Below are positions 13,208 through 21,549 of a DNA stretch of 25,295 nt, one piece after another. A model generated the notes under the pieces. It was not told the DNA's origin. It saw only the letters and a list, made by a program, of their open reading frames with translations, and searched no databases. The position numbers were made by a program, and so were the translations under genes. This DNA is from Actinomycetota bacterium (GTDB lineage: Bacteria; Actinomycetota; Actinomycetes; Nanopelagicales; Nanopelagicaceae): assembly GCA_947380835.1 (NCBI GenBank), contig CANCSL010000015.1, positions 1 through 25,295 on the forward strand. The letters run 5' to 3'. Every line of letters begins with the position of its first letter. Positions within the stretch are counted from its first letter, which is position 1.

Positions 13208-14074
13208 AAGTGCGCGCTGGATATTTTCCATTGAAATTCCAGAGGCCGCTTCGGATGGTTCCCAGGCGCTGTCTTGTTCGCTCATTAACCATCCCGCATA
13301 TCCCACTTCATGAAGTGAGGAAAAAAGTTCTTGAAGATTTAGCAAGCCCGTACCTGCGGGAACGAAAAGTTTGAATTCTTCGACAGCGCGGTGCATGGTT
13401 TCAATTTCCCCAGAAAGCATCCGACCAAGAACATCTTCGCTGACGTCTTTGACGTGCACATGTGAAATGCGTGTTCCAAAATCGTGCACTGCCTTTATGG
13501 GATCTCCACCACCAACCAACCAATGACCCACATCAAGACAAACACCAACAAGATCCGCGTTGAGCAGCGCCATGAGTTTCTTTGTTTCCACATCAGTCTC
13601 AATATAAGTAGCGGCATGCGGATGGAATGAAGAGGCAATTCCATGTTGTGATGCGATCTTGGCAAATTTGTCGATGTGGTCGGCCAATTTTTGGAAAGCC
13701 GTATCTGTTAGTTGCGGGCCACTTGCCGCCCTGCCGGCACAGCGATCACGATCATCGCTGCCATCTACAGCAAAGACCAACATTTCAACGCCAGCAAGTG
13801 CAGCTTGGCGAACAGTTTCAGCAGATTTTGCTTCACTTCCCGGTACGGGTCCATTCACGTCGCATCGAATATCTAAATACTGCTCGGCTGGTGCAATATC
13901 GTATTCGGTCATTAAATCTAGAAATTCAAGTGACTCGGCCTGTGCACCTGAAATCTGAATTCCTTTGAATCCATAACCAGCAAGACCTGCTAGAAAGTCT
14001 CGCTTGTGATCAGGTGAGTATTTCCAATTGAGCGGAACAATTCCAACTTTAGAATTGGCAAGCTTCTGGACCAT
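13202..14074 (-). CDS. IolE/IolI/IolH-like sugar phosphate isomerase/epimerase
   Basis: A 290-residue TIM-barrel protein, a distant paralogue of the iolE product encoded next to it. Shared metal-site motifs are SSFHPHAATYIETDVE near 146-161, VCLDVGHWLVGGGDP near 174-188, ISHVHVKDV near 201-209 and MSEQDSAW near 265-272. The IolE-type N-terminus is altered: KVGIVPLNWKYSPDHKRDF replaces GAPISWGV. It may be an inosose isomerase (IolI-like), IolH-like, or a dehydratase for another inositol isomer such as chiro- or scyllo-derived inososes. The ATG at 14074 directly abuts the TAA of the glycosidase gene, with GAGGTG upstream, so translation is coupled. The family is clear; the substrate is not. Confidence 0.8.
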   Translation of the reverse strand: MVQKLANSKVGIVPLNWKYSPDHKRDFLAGLAGYGFKGIQISGAQAESLEFLDLMTEYDIAPAEQYLDIRCDVNGPVPGSEAKSAETVRQAALAGVEMLVFAVDGSDDRDRCAGRAASGPQLTDTAFQKLADHIDKFAKIASQHGIASSFHPHAATYIETDVETKKLMALLNADLVGVCLDVGHWLVGGGDPIKAVHDFGTRISHVHVKDVSEDVLGRMLSGEIETMHRAVEEFKLFVPAGTGLLNLQELFSSLHEVGYAGWLMSEQDSAWEPSEAASGISMENIQRALL

Positions 14075-15361
14075 TTACAACACCTCATTTAATAAATCGA
14101 ACAAAATAGTTGACCAACTAAAATCTGGGGCGCCTCTTCCAACACCTGTTGAAGGATTGTAATACTCACGAACTCCACTTTGGCGCATGAGTGCAACGCT
14201 TTGCGCCGCAATATGTCTGGCTAAATCCAAACGTCCATGCCGGATCAAGCCTCGTCCGATATACCAATTGCTGTTGATCCAGGTCGGACCACGCCAGACC
14301 AAATTCGTGCCAACAACGTCGGGACGATAACTGGGGTGATTCATGGCAACGCTCGGAACTGGAAAGGTTGCCCAGTACTCATCGGGATTAAGCAAATGAT
14401 TCATCAGTGCCTGATATTTAGCGATATCCAAATCTTGAAGCAAAAGCGGCATCAGACTTGAAACGGTATTGGTGCGCATCTTGTGATTGGCACGCCCGTT
14501 AACATCGTAATAAAGCCCATCTTCTTGATCCCAACACAAATCATCCAAAGAAGCGCGAGCATGATCCCTTCTCGACTCATACCTTTGCGCTTTTTCGCTG
14601 TCGCCGACTTGAGAAAAGAGTTTTGAGAGCACTTCTAGGTTCTCTATATAAATCGTATTAAGCATCACGTCAGCGACAACAAAATGGTCGAGTTCGATCA
14701 TTTTTGTCGTATCCCGCTGGAATTCATCGTATGGATCGCAAATGCTGTGCCAACCGCGAATCCAACTTTCCTTCTCTTCATCTTGGATCTTCATGACTTC
14801 ATCCCATATAGGCGAATGATCGAGACCTGTTTCATCCGGTTGCACCACGCGAATGAGACCATCGCCAAACGGATTGCGTGCGTTATTTAGCCATTCATAG
14901 AAGCGTTCAACGCTGGGCAATATCTCCCGTAAAAAATCTTGGCCGCGGCCTCGAAGTGCGACTGCCGCAACGGCTTCAGCCAACAGCGGAGGTTGCATCT
15001 CATCAGAAAGATATTTCGAGCGAAAAGCGATGTCGTAAGTCTGCACCATGTGTTCATAGTGATCGCGTTGCCAAAATGTTACGTGCGAAATGAATCCATC
15101 TGGATGTTGATTCTGCACCAAACTTAAAAGTTCAGCTTCGGCTTTTGCGATATCGATATGGCTCAAAACAATCGCGTGAAAACAAGAATCCCAAAACCAT
15201 TGAAACGGATAAGTGGCCGAAGAGGGGCAGGTAAAATCAAAATCTGCCTTTGCCCATGCAGCAAAGCCAACTTGGCGATTTATGGAATGGATGCGTGTCG
15301 CTTCAGCGCGAAACCATTCCAGATCATTTGCAGTTGGAGCGGCTAGTTGTTGAGGTTCCAC
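14075..15361 (-). CDS. GH63/MGH1-like (alpha/alpha)6-barrel glycosidase
   Basis: A 428-residue protein without signal peptide, so probably cytoplasmic. It matches the mannosylglycerate-hydrolase-like branch of clan GH-G: YPFQWFWDSCFHAIVLSHID (51-70), the DETGLDHSPIWD segment near 177-188, and VWRGPTWINSNWYIGRGLIRHG near 371-392. Acidic residues in WDS and DETGLDHSP are candidates for the active site. Relatives hydrolyse mannosylglycerate, glucosylglycerate or short alpha-glucosides. Here it is placed between a sugar kinase and an inositol-type isomerase, so an alpha-glycoside of inositol or glycerophosphoinositol is an attractive substrate, though unproven. The start is a GTG at 15361, seven bases after GGTGGAG, overlapping the kinase gene by 19 bases. 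An amylo-1,6-glucosidase label would be too specific. Confidence 0.75.
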   Translation of the reverse strand: MEPQQLAAPTANDLEWFRAEATRIHSINRQVGFAAWAKADFDFTCPSSATYPFQWFWDSCFHAIVLSHIDIAKAEAELLSLVQNQHPDGFISHVTFWQRDHYEHMVQTYDIAFRSKYLSDEMQPPLLAEAVAAVALRGRGQDFLREILPSVERFYEWLNNARNPFGDGLIRVVQPDETGLDHSPIWDEVMKIQDEEKESWIRGWHSICDPYDEFQRDTTKMIELDHFVVADVMLNTIYIENLEVLSKLFSQVGDSEKAQRYESRRDHARASLDDLCWDQEDGLYYDVNGRANHKMRTNTVSSLMPLLLQDLDIAKYQALMNHLLNPDEYWATFPVPSVAMNHPSYRPDVVGTNLVWRGPTWINSNWYIGRGLIRHGRLDLARHIAAQSVALMRQSGVREYYNPSTGVGRGAPDFSWSTILFDLLNEVL

Positions 15362-16095
15362 GCTCGGACTCCACCAAGAATGCCCGCGGTATTGGAGACG
15401 ATGACTACGTCATCGCCCAGCTGCTCTAGGACTTCGGATCTAATGCGCCGCGAATTACCGCCACCGATGTAAAGACGATCCCACCAGAAGACTGGACGCA
15501 GGTCTTCGACCATCGCACGAATGCGACGGGACCAAAAGAGATCTCCCAGCCGACGACGTTCGTGTTCGCCAATCCAGGTGTCATAACTGGTAGATCGGCG
15601 TACTGGCGCATGTGAAAGTTCAAAGTGTGGGGCCAGCTTGCCTCCGTCGAAGACCGAGAATCCCAGGCCGGTACCTAACGTGAAAACAACTTCAAGTCCA
15701 GAGCCGATGACTAGACCTGCGCCGTGAACCTCGGCATCGTTGAGAACTAGAGCCGGTTTGTCGAAATGCTCAGCAACTGCCGTCTGCATATCGAAACCAC
15801 GCCACGCATCTTGCAAGGCCGGTTCAACCTTGGTGCGGGGGCCGCGAGTGTTGATGTAGTGCGGCGTGTACACCACTACCCCGTGGCGGATCATCCCAGG
15901 CATACCCACGGTAACGCGGTCGAACTTCGGGAGTGCGCTACTTAGTTCTGTAAATGCTTCGATCAAACGTTGTGGAGATAACGGATACGGAGTGGGGATT
16001 GAAATGGGTTGAGCATGAAGCGTTCCGGCGCTATCGAGTACCGATGCTTTCAGGCCAAGGCCGCCGCAGTCGATGGAAAGGGTCATAGGCTCCAT
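15343..16095 (-). CDS. ROK-family kinase related to polyphosphate glucokinase
   Basis: A 250-residue sugar kinase. The phosphate loop reads DCGGLGLKASVLD near residues 8-20 (polyphosphate glucokinase has DIGGTGIKGA), then GMPGMIRHG, ALVLNDAEVHGAG with the catalytic aspartate, and TLGTGLGFSVFDGGKLAPHFELSH. The C-terminus holds LYIGGGNSRRI. Polyphosphate glucokinases of actinobacteria use polyphosphate or ATP to make glucose 6-phosphate, but the polyphosphate signature is not certain here, and the first motif is degenerate (IGGT to CGGL). ATG 16095 is preferred, eight bases after AGGGGAG; a GTG at 16104 and an ATG at 16086 are alternatives. Its product could phosphorylate the sugar released by the glycosidase encoded next. 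It is the first gene of the minus-strand operon and divergent from iolB. Confidence 0.8.
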   Translation of the reverse strand: MEPMTLSIDCGGLGLKASVLDSAGTLHAQPISIPTPYPLSPQRLIEAFTELSSALPKFDRVTVGMPGMIRHGVVVYTPHYINTRGPRTKVEPALQDAWRGFDMQTAVAEHFDKPALVLNDAEVHGAGLVIGSGLEVVFTLGTGLGFSVFDGGKLAPHFELSHAPVRRSTSYDTWIGEHERRRLGDLFWSRRIRAMVEDLRPVFWWDRLYIGGGNSRRIRSEVLEQLGDDVVIVSNTAGILGGVRAWNLNN

Positions 16096-16107
16096 GGGTT
16101 TCACTCC

Positions 16108-16158
16108 CCTAGTTTGGCAAAGGTTGGACTAGAAAGACACTTCGGGGCTGTGACTAGG
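16108..16158. promoter_or_regulatory. Divergent control region between kinase gene and iolB
   Basis: Only 71 bases separate the two divergent starts. CCTAGT (16108-16113) and ACTAGG (16153-16158) are exact inverted repeats, with a further ACTAGA at 16128-16133. On each strand the ACTAGG copy overlaps the putative ribosome binding site of the gene it precedes, so some similarity may come from that. No promoter pair with good hexamers and spacing was found. A shared regulator site is possible. Confidence 0.3.
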
Positions 16159-16166
16159 ATTGCGAC

Positions 16167-17087
16167 GTGCGTGAATCTGACCATTTGGCAACTTCTCAGC
16201 GCTATTTTCCCGCTGGTTCCCTGAGCACTAGAGCTGGCGTTCAATGGCTTAACCCGCAGCAAGCAGGCTGGAAGTATTCCGGGCTTGCCATCATCACTGT
16301 GCAAGCGGGTCAACTCCTCACCATCGATCCCAATATTCTCCGAGGAGCGGAATCTGCGCTGATTCCTCTCAATACTCAAAACGTAAGAGTCACCGTGGAT
16401 TCAAATTCGTACGAACTCGTCGGGCGACCAGGCGTCTTTGCCGGCGCAACGGATTGGCTCTTTATTTCTCCGAACTCCAGCATAAGCATCACTTCGTCGG
16501 TCGATGGTGAAATTGCACTTGCGACTTCCATCGCCGAAAGTGATTTCCCTACTAAATATGTAGCGGCGTTGGACGTTGTTGAAATTCGAGGCGCAGCAGA
16601 TGCGACCCGAGAGGTAAGACCTTTTATGCATCCCGATCATTTCTCCGATGCCAGCCATTTAATGGCGGTCGAGCTCGTAACTCCCGATGGAAATGTCTCT
16701 AGCTACCCACCACATCGTCATGACGGCATCGGTGAGTGCAAAGTTAATAATGAAGAGATCTATTACTTCCGCATTGGAAAAGTTGGAGATGTCCATGGCG
16801 ATCCCGAAGGATTTGGTTTCCACCGTACCTACAGCGCTCCTGAGGATCCAAACTTTTTTGACGACTCTGTAACCATCCATGATGGCGATATATATCTAGT
16901 GCCACGCGGATATCACGGGCCTTGTGTGGCTATGCCTGGCTACCCCATGTATTACCTGAATGTCCTCGCCGGCGAAACCTCACCACGATCTATGGATTTT
17001 TGCGATGACCCTAATCACGGTTGGATTCGCACGAGTTGGCAGAACGAAGTACCTGATCCTCGAGTCCCTTGGAGAGTGAAGCCATGA
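16167..17087 (+). CDS. iolB: 5-deoxy-glucuronate isomerase
   Basis: A 306-residue double-cupin enzyme of the inositol pathway that converts 5-deoxy-D-glucuronate to 5-keto-2-deoxy-D-gluconate. The C-terminal cupin is highly characteristic: PPHRHD (181-186), NEEIYYFR (195-202), GFGFHRTYS (215-223), DGDIYLVPRGYHGPCVAMPGYPMYYLNVLAG (239-269). The metal-binding histidines and glutamate are all present. The GTG at 16167 is the only reasonable start, seven bases after AGGA. The gene opens the plus-strand iolB-iolD-iolA run, and its TGA overlaps the ATG of iolD as ATGA. Length fits the family, slightly longer than B. subtilis IolB. Confidence 0.95.
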   Translation: MRESDHLATSQRYFPAGSLSTRAGVQWLNPQQAGWKYSGLAIITVQAGQLLTIDPNILRGAESALIPLNTQNVRVTVDSNSYELVGRPGVFAGATDWLFISPNSSISITSSVDGEIALATSIAESDFPTKYVAALDVVEIRGAADATREVRPFMHPDHFSDASHLMAVELVTPDGNVSSYPPHRHDGIGECKVNNEEIYYFRIGKVGDVHGDPEGFGFHRTYSAPEDPNFFDDSVTIHDGDIYLVPRGYHGPCVAMPGYPMYYLNVLAGETSPRSMDFCDDPNHGWIRTSWQNEVPDPRVPWRVKP

Positions 17088-18913
17088 CCCAGATGACGAC
17101 CGCCGCTGCAATTGTGAGATGGCTCTTGGCGCAGAAGGTCATCATCAATGGCGACGTTGACCCATACTTCCCGGGCGTCTTCGCCATTTTTGGTCATGGA
17201 AATGCGCTCGGCCTAGGCGATGCATTGTCGGATGCACAAAAAGAGATCCCTACTTTCCGCGGACAGAGCGAGGAAGGAATGGGTCTGGCCGCAGTCGGCT
17301 ATGCGAAAGCAATGCGCCGCCAACAAGCAATGGTGGTAACAACCTCTATCGGACCTGGCGCACTTAATGTTGTCACGGCTGCAGGTACCGCTTTAGCTAA
17401 TCGCCTTCCCATGTTGGTGCTCTCTGGCGATACTTACCAAAGTCGTAACCCCGATCCCGTTCTGCAACAAGTAGAGCACTTCGGCGAACCCTCCACCACG
17501 GTGAACGATGCATTCCGCGCGGTCGTTCGGTATTGGGATCGCATAACAACACCTTCGCAAATTTTGACGTCACTCCCCTATGCACTTATGACCATGCTCG
17601 ATCCCGCCACCTGTGGCCCAGTTTTTATTGGACTCCCTCAAGATATTCAGGCGCAATCATTTGATTTTCCAGACACCTTCTTCGCCGAAACCGTGCATAC
17701 AATTCCGAGACCACGGGCCAGCGCAGATGAAACTTCCAAAGCCATTGAACTTATCGAGAAGTCACACAAACCAGTTCTGGTCGCGGGCGGTGGCGTCCAC
17801 TACTCATTAGCAGAGTCAGAACTTGTAAAGCTTGCAGCAAAGTTCAACATTCCCATCGTTGAAACCATGGCTGGAAAGGCTTCGGTCTCCTGGAGCAATC
17901 CACTTCTTGTGGGTCCCCTTGGCGTAACCGGATCAGACCCAGTCAATACTCTCATTGCTGAATCCGATCTCATCATTGCTATCGGCACAAGGTTGCAAGA
18001 TTTCACGACAGGCTCGTGGACTCTCTTCGGCGAAAAGACAATTATTGCTATCAACACCGCCCGTTTTGATGCATCAAAACGTCGAGCGGTTGCAGTCGTC
18101 GGCGATGCCCGCGAAGTTATTAGCGAATTAACTTCTTCGCTTTCGGCAAAAAAATCCGCTGCTTGGTCGGATCGTGCGCTGGAGTTAAAGCGCCAATGTG
18201 AACTAGATAGAAATTCTCGTCGTGAACTTTCATCTGACCTTCCTACATATGCCCAGGTTGTTATTGCTACTAACGATATGGCGCGGCCAGATGACTATGT
18301 TCTTACAGCAGCCGGTGGATTACCGGGCGAGCTCAACAATAATTGGCTCACCAAATCCATTGCCACCTTCGATTGCGAATACGGTTTCTCTTGCATGGGT
18401 TACGAAATCAGTGGCGCCTTTGGCGCAGCAATTGCCCAAAAGGAGATGAAGAAGTCCGGTCGAGTTATCGCTATGACTGGCGATGGCTCGTACTTAATGC
18501 TCAGCAGCGATATTTACAGTGCGGTCTTGCACGATTACCCATTGACTCTCATTCTCTGCGACAACGGCGGATTTGCCGTTATCTCCAGATTGCAGACTGG
18601 TAATGGTGCTGATTCATTCCGTACCATGATCACCGAAAATCCTGCTGCTCCACGCGTGGATTTCGTGGCTCACGCCTCAGCAATGGGCGCCGATACTTAC
18701 CGAGTTCACACCGTCGCAGAGCTTCAACGTTTGTTGGTTGAAACCCAGGAAAGTAAAAAAGTTGTCGTTATTGTGATCGACACTGCCCCAACAACGTGGA
18801 CTGAAGGTGGCGCATTCTGGGAGGTCGGCGTACCTACAGTGTCGAACAAGGGCGCTGTCAAAGAAGCGAGAGAAAAGATTGATTCTGCAAAACGAGAGCA
18901 AAGGATCTTCTAA
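17084..18913 (+). CDS. iolD: 3D-(3,5/4)-trihydroxycyclohexane-1,2-dione hydrolase
   Basis: A 609-residue thiamine-diphosphate enzyme that opens the inositol-derived diketone ring to give 5-deoxy-glucuronate. The order of domains is that of acetolactate-synthase-like enzymes. An N-terminal pyrimidine-binding domain has the catalytic glutamate in GQSEEGMGLAAVGYAK (about 61-76), with IFGHGNALGLGDAL before it; a central domain follows; the C-terminal diphosphate-binding domain has GDGS at about 466-469 and DNGGF near 493-497. The ATG at 17084 overlaps the iolB stop (ATGA) and has GGAG nine bases upstream; a TTG at 17069 is unlikely. Its cofactor is the ligand of the riboswitch found about 15 kb away in the same window. 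iolA begins two bases after its stop. Confidence 0.95.
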   Translation: MTQMTTAAAIVRWLLAQKVIINGDVDPYFPGVFAIFGHGNALGLGDALSDAQKEIPTFRGQSEEGMGLAAVGYAKAMRRQQAMVVTTSIGPGALNVVTAAGTALANRLPMLVLSGDTYQSRNPDPVLQQVEHFGEPSTTVNDAFRAVVRYWDRITTPSQILTSLPYALMTMLDPATCGPVFIGLPQDIQAQSFDFPDTFFAETVHTIPRPRASADETSKAIELIEKSHKPVLVAGGGVHYSLAESELVKLAAKFNIPIVETMAGKASVSWSNPLLVGPLGVTGSDPVNTLIAESDLIIAIGTRLQDFTTGSWTLFGEKTIIAINTARFDASKRRAVAVVGDAREVISELTSSLSAKKSAAWSDRALELKRQCELDRNSRRELSSDLPTYAQVVIATNDMARPDDYVLTAAGGLPGELNNNWLTKSIATFDCEYGFSCMGYEISGAFGAAIAQKEMKKSGRVIAMTGDGSYLMLSSDIYSAVLHDYPLTLILCDNGGFAVISRLQTGNGADSFRTMITENPAAPRVDFVAHASAMGADTYRVHTVAELQRLLVETQESKKVVVIVIDTAPTTWTEGGAFWEVGVPTVSNKGAVKEAREKIDSAKREQRIF

Positions 18914-18915
18914 CG

Positions 18916-20403
18916 ATGACAAAGTCTGTCCACCATTGGATTGATGGCAACGAATATGTTGCACCATCCGATCGACACGGAGATATCTATAACCCAGCGA
19001 CGGGATTAGTAACTGCACAAGTCGATTTTGCCAGCGCTGCTCTTGTGGAGGAAGTTGCTGAGAAAGCACACCAAGCGTTTTTATCCTGGAGCACCGCTAC
19101 GCTAACTAAGCGGGCACAGACTCTTTTCAATTTTCGACAACTGCTTGATCAACGTAAAGGTGATGTCGCTGCCCTGATTACCGCCGAACATGGCAAAGTC
19201 CTCTCGGATGCACTCGGCGAAGTAAGCCGTGGACTTGAAGTTGTTGAGTTTGCCTGCGGAATTCCACATCTCCTCAAAGGCGGTTACTCCGAGGGCGTCT
19301 CTACCGGTGTCGACGTCTTCTCCATTCGTCAGGCTCTGGGTGTCAGTGCGATTATTAGTCCATTCAACTTTCCAGCAATGGTCCCCATGTGGTTCTTCCC
19401 CATCGCTATCGCTGCCGGAAATGCCGTCATTCTTAAGCCTAGTGAAAAAGATCCTTCCGCCAGCATGCTTCTTGCCGAACTCTGGAAAGAGGCGGGATTA
19501 CCTGACGGAGTGTTCAATGTCGTGCACGGCGACAAAGAAGTTGTCGATGCGCTTCTTACAAACAAGCGGGTCAAGTCAGTTTCCTTTGTTGGCTCTACCC
19601 CTATAGCTAAATACGTCTATGAAACCGGTACCAAAAACGGCAAGCGCGTACAGGCGCTCGGTGGCGCCAAGAACCACATGTTGGTTCTCCCTGATGCAGA
19701 TCTTGATCTGGCGGCAGATGCTGCCGTCAACGCCGGTTTCGGATCTGCGGGTGAACGCTGTATGGCCATTTCCGTTTTGATCGCCGTCGAACCAATCGCA
19801 GACGATTTAGTCGGCCGAATAAAGAGCCGAATGGGCCAAATTAAAGTAGGAGATGGCACAACTGATGCCGATATGGGACCACTGGTCACTGAAGTACACC
19901 GCGACAAAGTCGCCTCCTATGTTTCCGCTGGCGAAAAAGCTGGCGCCACTTTGGTGGTTGATGGGCGCTCAGCAAGCTCAATCGGAGATGGTTTCTGGCT
20001 TGGGCCAACCCTTTTTGACCACGTCACCCCAGATATGTCGATCTATTCCGACGAAATTTTCGGTCCGGTTCTCAGCGTCATTCGTGTACCAAGTTACGAG
20101 GCTGGACTCAAACTCATCAACGAACACCCGTACGGTAATGGCACCGCGATTTTCACCAATGATGGTGGTGCGGCCCGCAAATTCCAAAATGAAGTCGAAG
20201 TTGGAATGGTGGGTATCAATGTTCCGATTCCGGTCCCTATGGCTTACTACTCCTTCGGCGGTTGGAAATCTTCACTCTTCGGAGATCTCCATGCTCACGG
20301 CACTGATGGCGTCACTTTCTTTACTCGAGGCAAAGTTGTAACAAGCAGGTGGCTCGATCCAAGTCACGGCGGTTTAAATTTAGGATTTCCACAAAATAGC
20401 TAA
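18916..20403 (+). CDS. iolA: Methylmalonate/malonate-semialdehyde dehydrogenase, CoA-acylating
   Basis: A 495-residue aldehyde dehydrogenase of the MmsA/IolA type. It oxidises malonate semialdehyde, the end product of the inositol pathway, to acetyl-CoA and CO2. The catalytic cysteine is Cys282 in GSAGERCMA; the oxyanion asparagine is in SPFNFP (149-154), and KPSEKDPS (174-181) binds NAD. The stretch ALGGAKNHMLVLPDAD (247-262) lacks the general-base glutamate of ordinary aldehyde dehydrogenases, which is the known signature of the CoA-dependent subgroup. The ATG is two bases after the iolD stop and AAGGATC is upstream within iolD. The same enzyme could serve valine degradation, but the operon position points to inositol. 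Confidence 0.95.
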   Translation: MTKSVHHWIDGNEYVAPSDRHGDIYNPATGLVTAQVDFASAALVEEVAEKAHQAFLSWSTATLTKRAQTLFNFRQLLDQRKGDVAALITAEHGKVLSDALGEVSRGLEVVEFACGIPHLLKGGYSEGVSTGVDVFSIRQALGVSAIISPFNFPAMVPMWFFPIAIAAGNAVILKPSEKDPSASMLLAELWKEAGLPDGVFNVVHGDKEVVDALLTNKRVKSVSFVGSTPIAKYVYETGTKNGKRVQALGGAKNHMLVLPDADLDLAADAAVNAGFGSAGERCMAISVLIAVEPIADDLVGRIKSRMGQIKVGDGTTDADMGPLVTEVHRDKVASYVSAGEKAGATLVVDGRSASSIGDGFWLGPTLFDHVTPDMSIYSDEIFGPVLSVIRVPSYEAGLKLINEHPYGNGTAIFTNDGGAARKFQNEVEVGMVGINVPIPVPMAYYSFGGWKSSLFGDLHAHGTDGVTFFTRGKVVTSRWLDPSHGGLNLGFPQNS

Positions 20404-20413
20404 GGAGAATCAC

Positions 20414-21547
20414 ATGTCGGGCAAGATTATTAATATTGGCGTAGTCGGCGCTGGCGCAGTTGCCAGTTCGGTGCATCTACCCATCCTCTCGCGCAGAAGC
20501 GATCTCTTTAAAGTCTCTGCAGTCGCCGACTTCAACATCGATTCGGCAAATCATTTAGCAGATCGCTTCGGGATCCCTTCCGATGCCAGATTCTCATCTG
20601 CTTATGAAATGATTTCGTCAGGAAAAATCGAAGCGATCGCAATTATCAATTCGGGCTCGCATTGCGATCTCGTAGTTGCCGCTCTTGACGCCGGACTCAA
20701 CGTTTTCTGCGAAAAGCCATTGGCCTACTCACAAGAAGAAATGGGTCGGATCGAGAAATCCTTGGCAGCCTCCACCGGAGAATTGATGATCGGCTACATG
20801 AAGACTTACGACCAAGCAGTCACACGTGCAAAGGCCGCCATCGGAACGAAGCGTCCCCGCACCGTCGATGTCGTGGTTCTTCATCCCAGCGGAGAAAGCC
20901 AACTTGCCACAACCGAAATCTCCGTAAAGGCATTCCCCGCTTCCAAGGAACTCATAGCCGGGTTCAAGAAAAGCGCCCACGAATTAGCTGTGCAAGCCAT
21001 CGGCGAAGCAGCAGCCACGGCTTTCGGCGATGAATACGCGGATATCATTTTGGGCAGCATCGTCCACGAATTTTCCGTCCTTCGCGCATTAGACATTCAC
21101 CTGACTCAGATTGATTTCGTAGATCGCTGGCCGGCCGATTCCAGATCTGAATCTTTCATCATCAACGGGCGTACCGATGATGGCGTCCGCGTTTCCATCC
21201 GCTGGTTCTATCTCGATAAGTACCCTATGTATCAAGAAGAAGTTCGTTGGCTCAGTGAAGAAGAAGGTCACCACATCATCTTCCCAAGTCCATACATTTT
21301 GCATGTTCCGACCAAGTTGATCACCACCACGAGACATGGATTGGATCACGAGGTTTCAACTTTCGAGTCCTATCAGCCAGCCTTTGAGATCGAACTAGTT
21401 GCGTTTCATGCTTTGGCCACCACCGGCAAACAACCGTACGAGCCCATAAGTGCAGGTTTTGAGGATCTCAATATTTCGCAGAAGATCGCTTTGCAGATCT
21501 GCAAGAACGAAGGAATCAAACCAGGCGGAAATTTACCGAACGCCTAA
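20414..21547 (+). CDS. Gfo/Idh/MocA-family NAD(P)-dependent oxidoreductase
   Basis: A 377-residue two-domain dehydrogenase. The Rossmann motif GVVGAGAVASSVHLP is at residues 9-23 and the conserved CEKPLAYS at 98-105; the C-terminal domain contains GSIVHEFSVLRALDIH near 215-230, where family catalytic histidines usually lie. It is about 40 residues longer than B. subtilis IolG and lacks its typical ICTPT/TH motif (here INSGSHCDL). It is still the best candidate in the window for the first step, oxidation of myo-inositol to 2-keto-inositol, since the rest of the pathway is present and no other dehydrogenase is. Alternatives are scyllo-inositol or glucoside dehydrogenases. AAGGAG overlaps the iolA stop, nine bases before the ATG. 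It is the last gene of the iol plus-strand operon. Confidence 0.85.
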   Translation: MSGKIINIGVVGAGAVASSVHLPILSRRSDLFKVSAVADFNIDSANHLADRFGIPSDARFSSAYEMISSGKIEAIAIINSGSHCDLVVAALDAGLNVFCEKPLAYSQEEMGRIEKSLAASTGELMIGYMKTYDQAVTRAKAAIGTKRPRTVDVVVLHPSGESQLATTEISVKAFPASKELIAGFKKSAHELAVQAIGEAAATAFGDEYADIILGSIVHEFSVLRALDIHLTQIDFVDRWPADSRSESFIINGRTDDGVRVSIRWFYLDKYPMYQEEVRWLSEEEGHHIIFPSPYILHVPTKLITTTRHGLDHEVSTFESYQPAFEIELVAFHALATTGKQPYEPISAGFEDLNISQKIALQICKNEGIKPGGNLPNA

Positions 21548-21549
21548 AT

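Noticed and set aside
19853..20341. Plus-strand frame of 162 residues within iolA
   Set aside because: A shifted shadow of the strongly conserved dehydrogenase with no own motifs.
5240..21547. The idea that this locus degrades eukaryotic GPI anchors or mycothiol, since glucosamine-inositol units would need NagB, kinase and iol functions
   Set aside because: The NagB-like gene is in another operon and lacks a key residue, and no amidase or deacetylase is present. It stays a speculation only.
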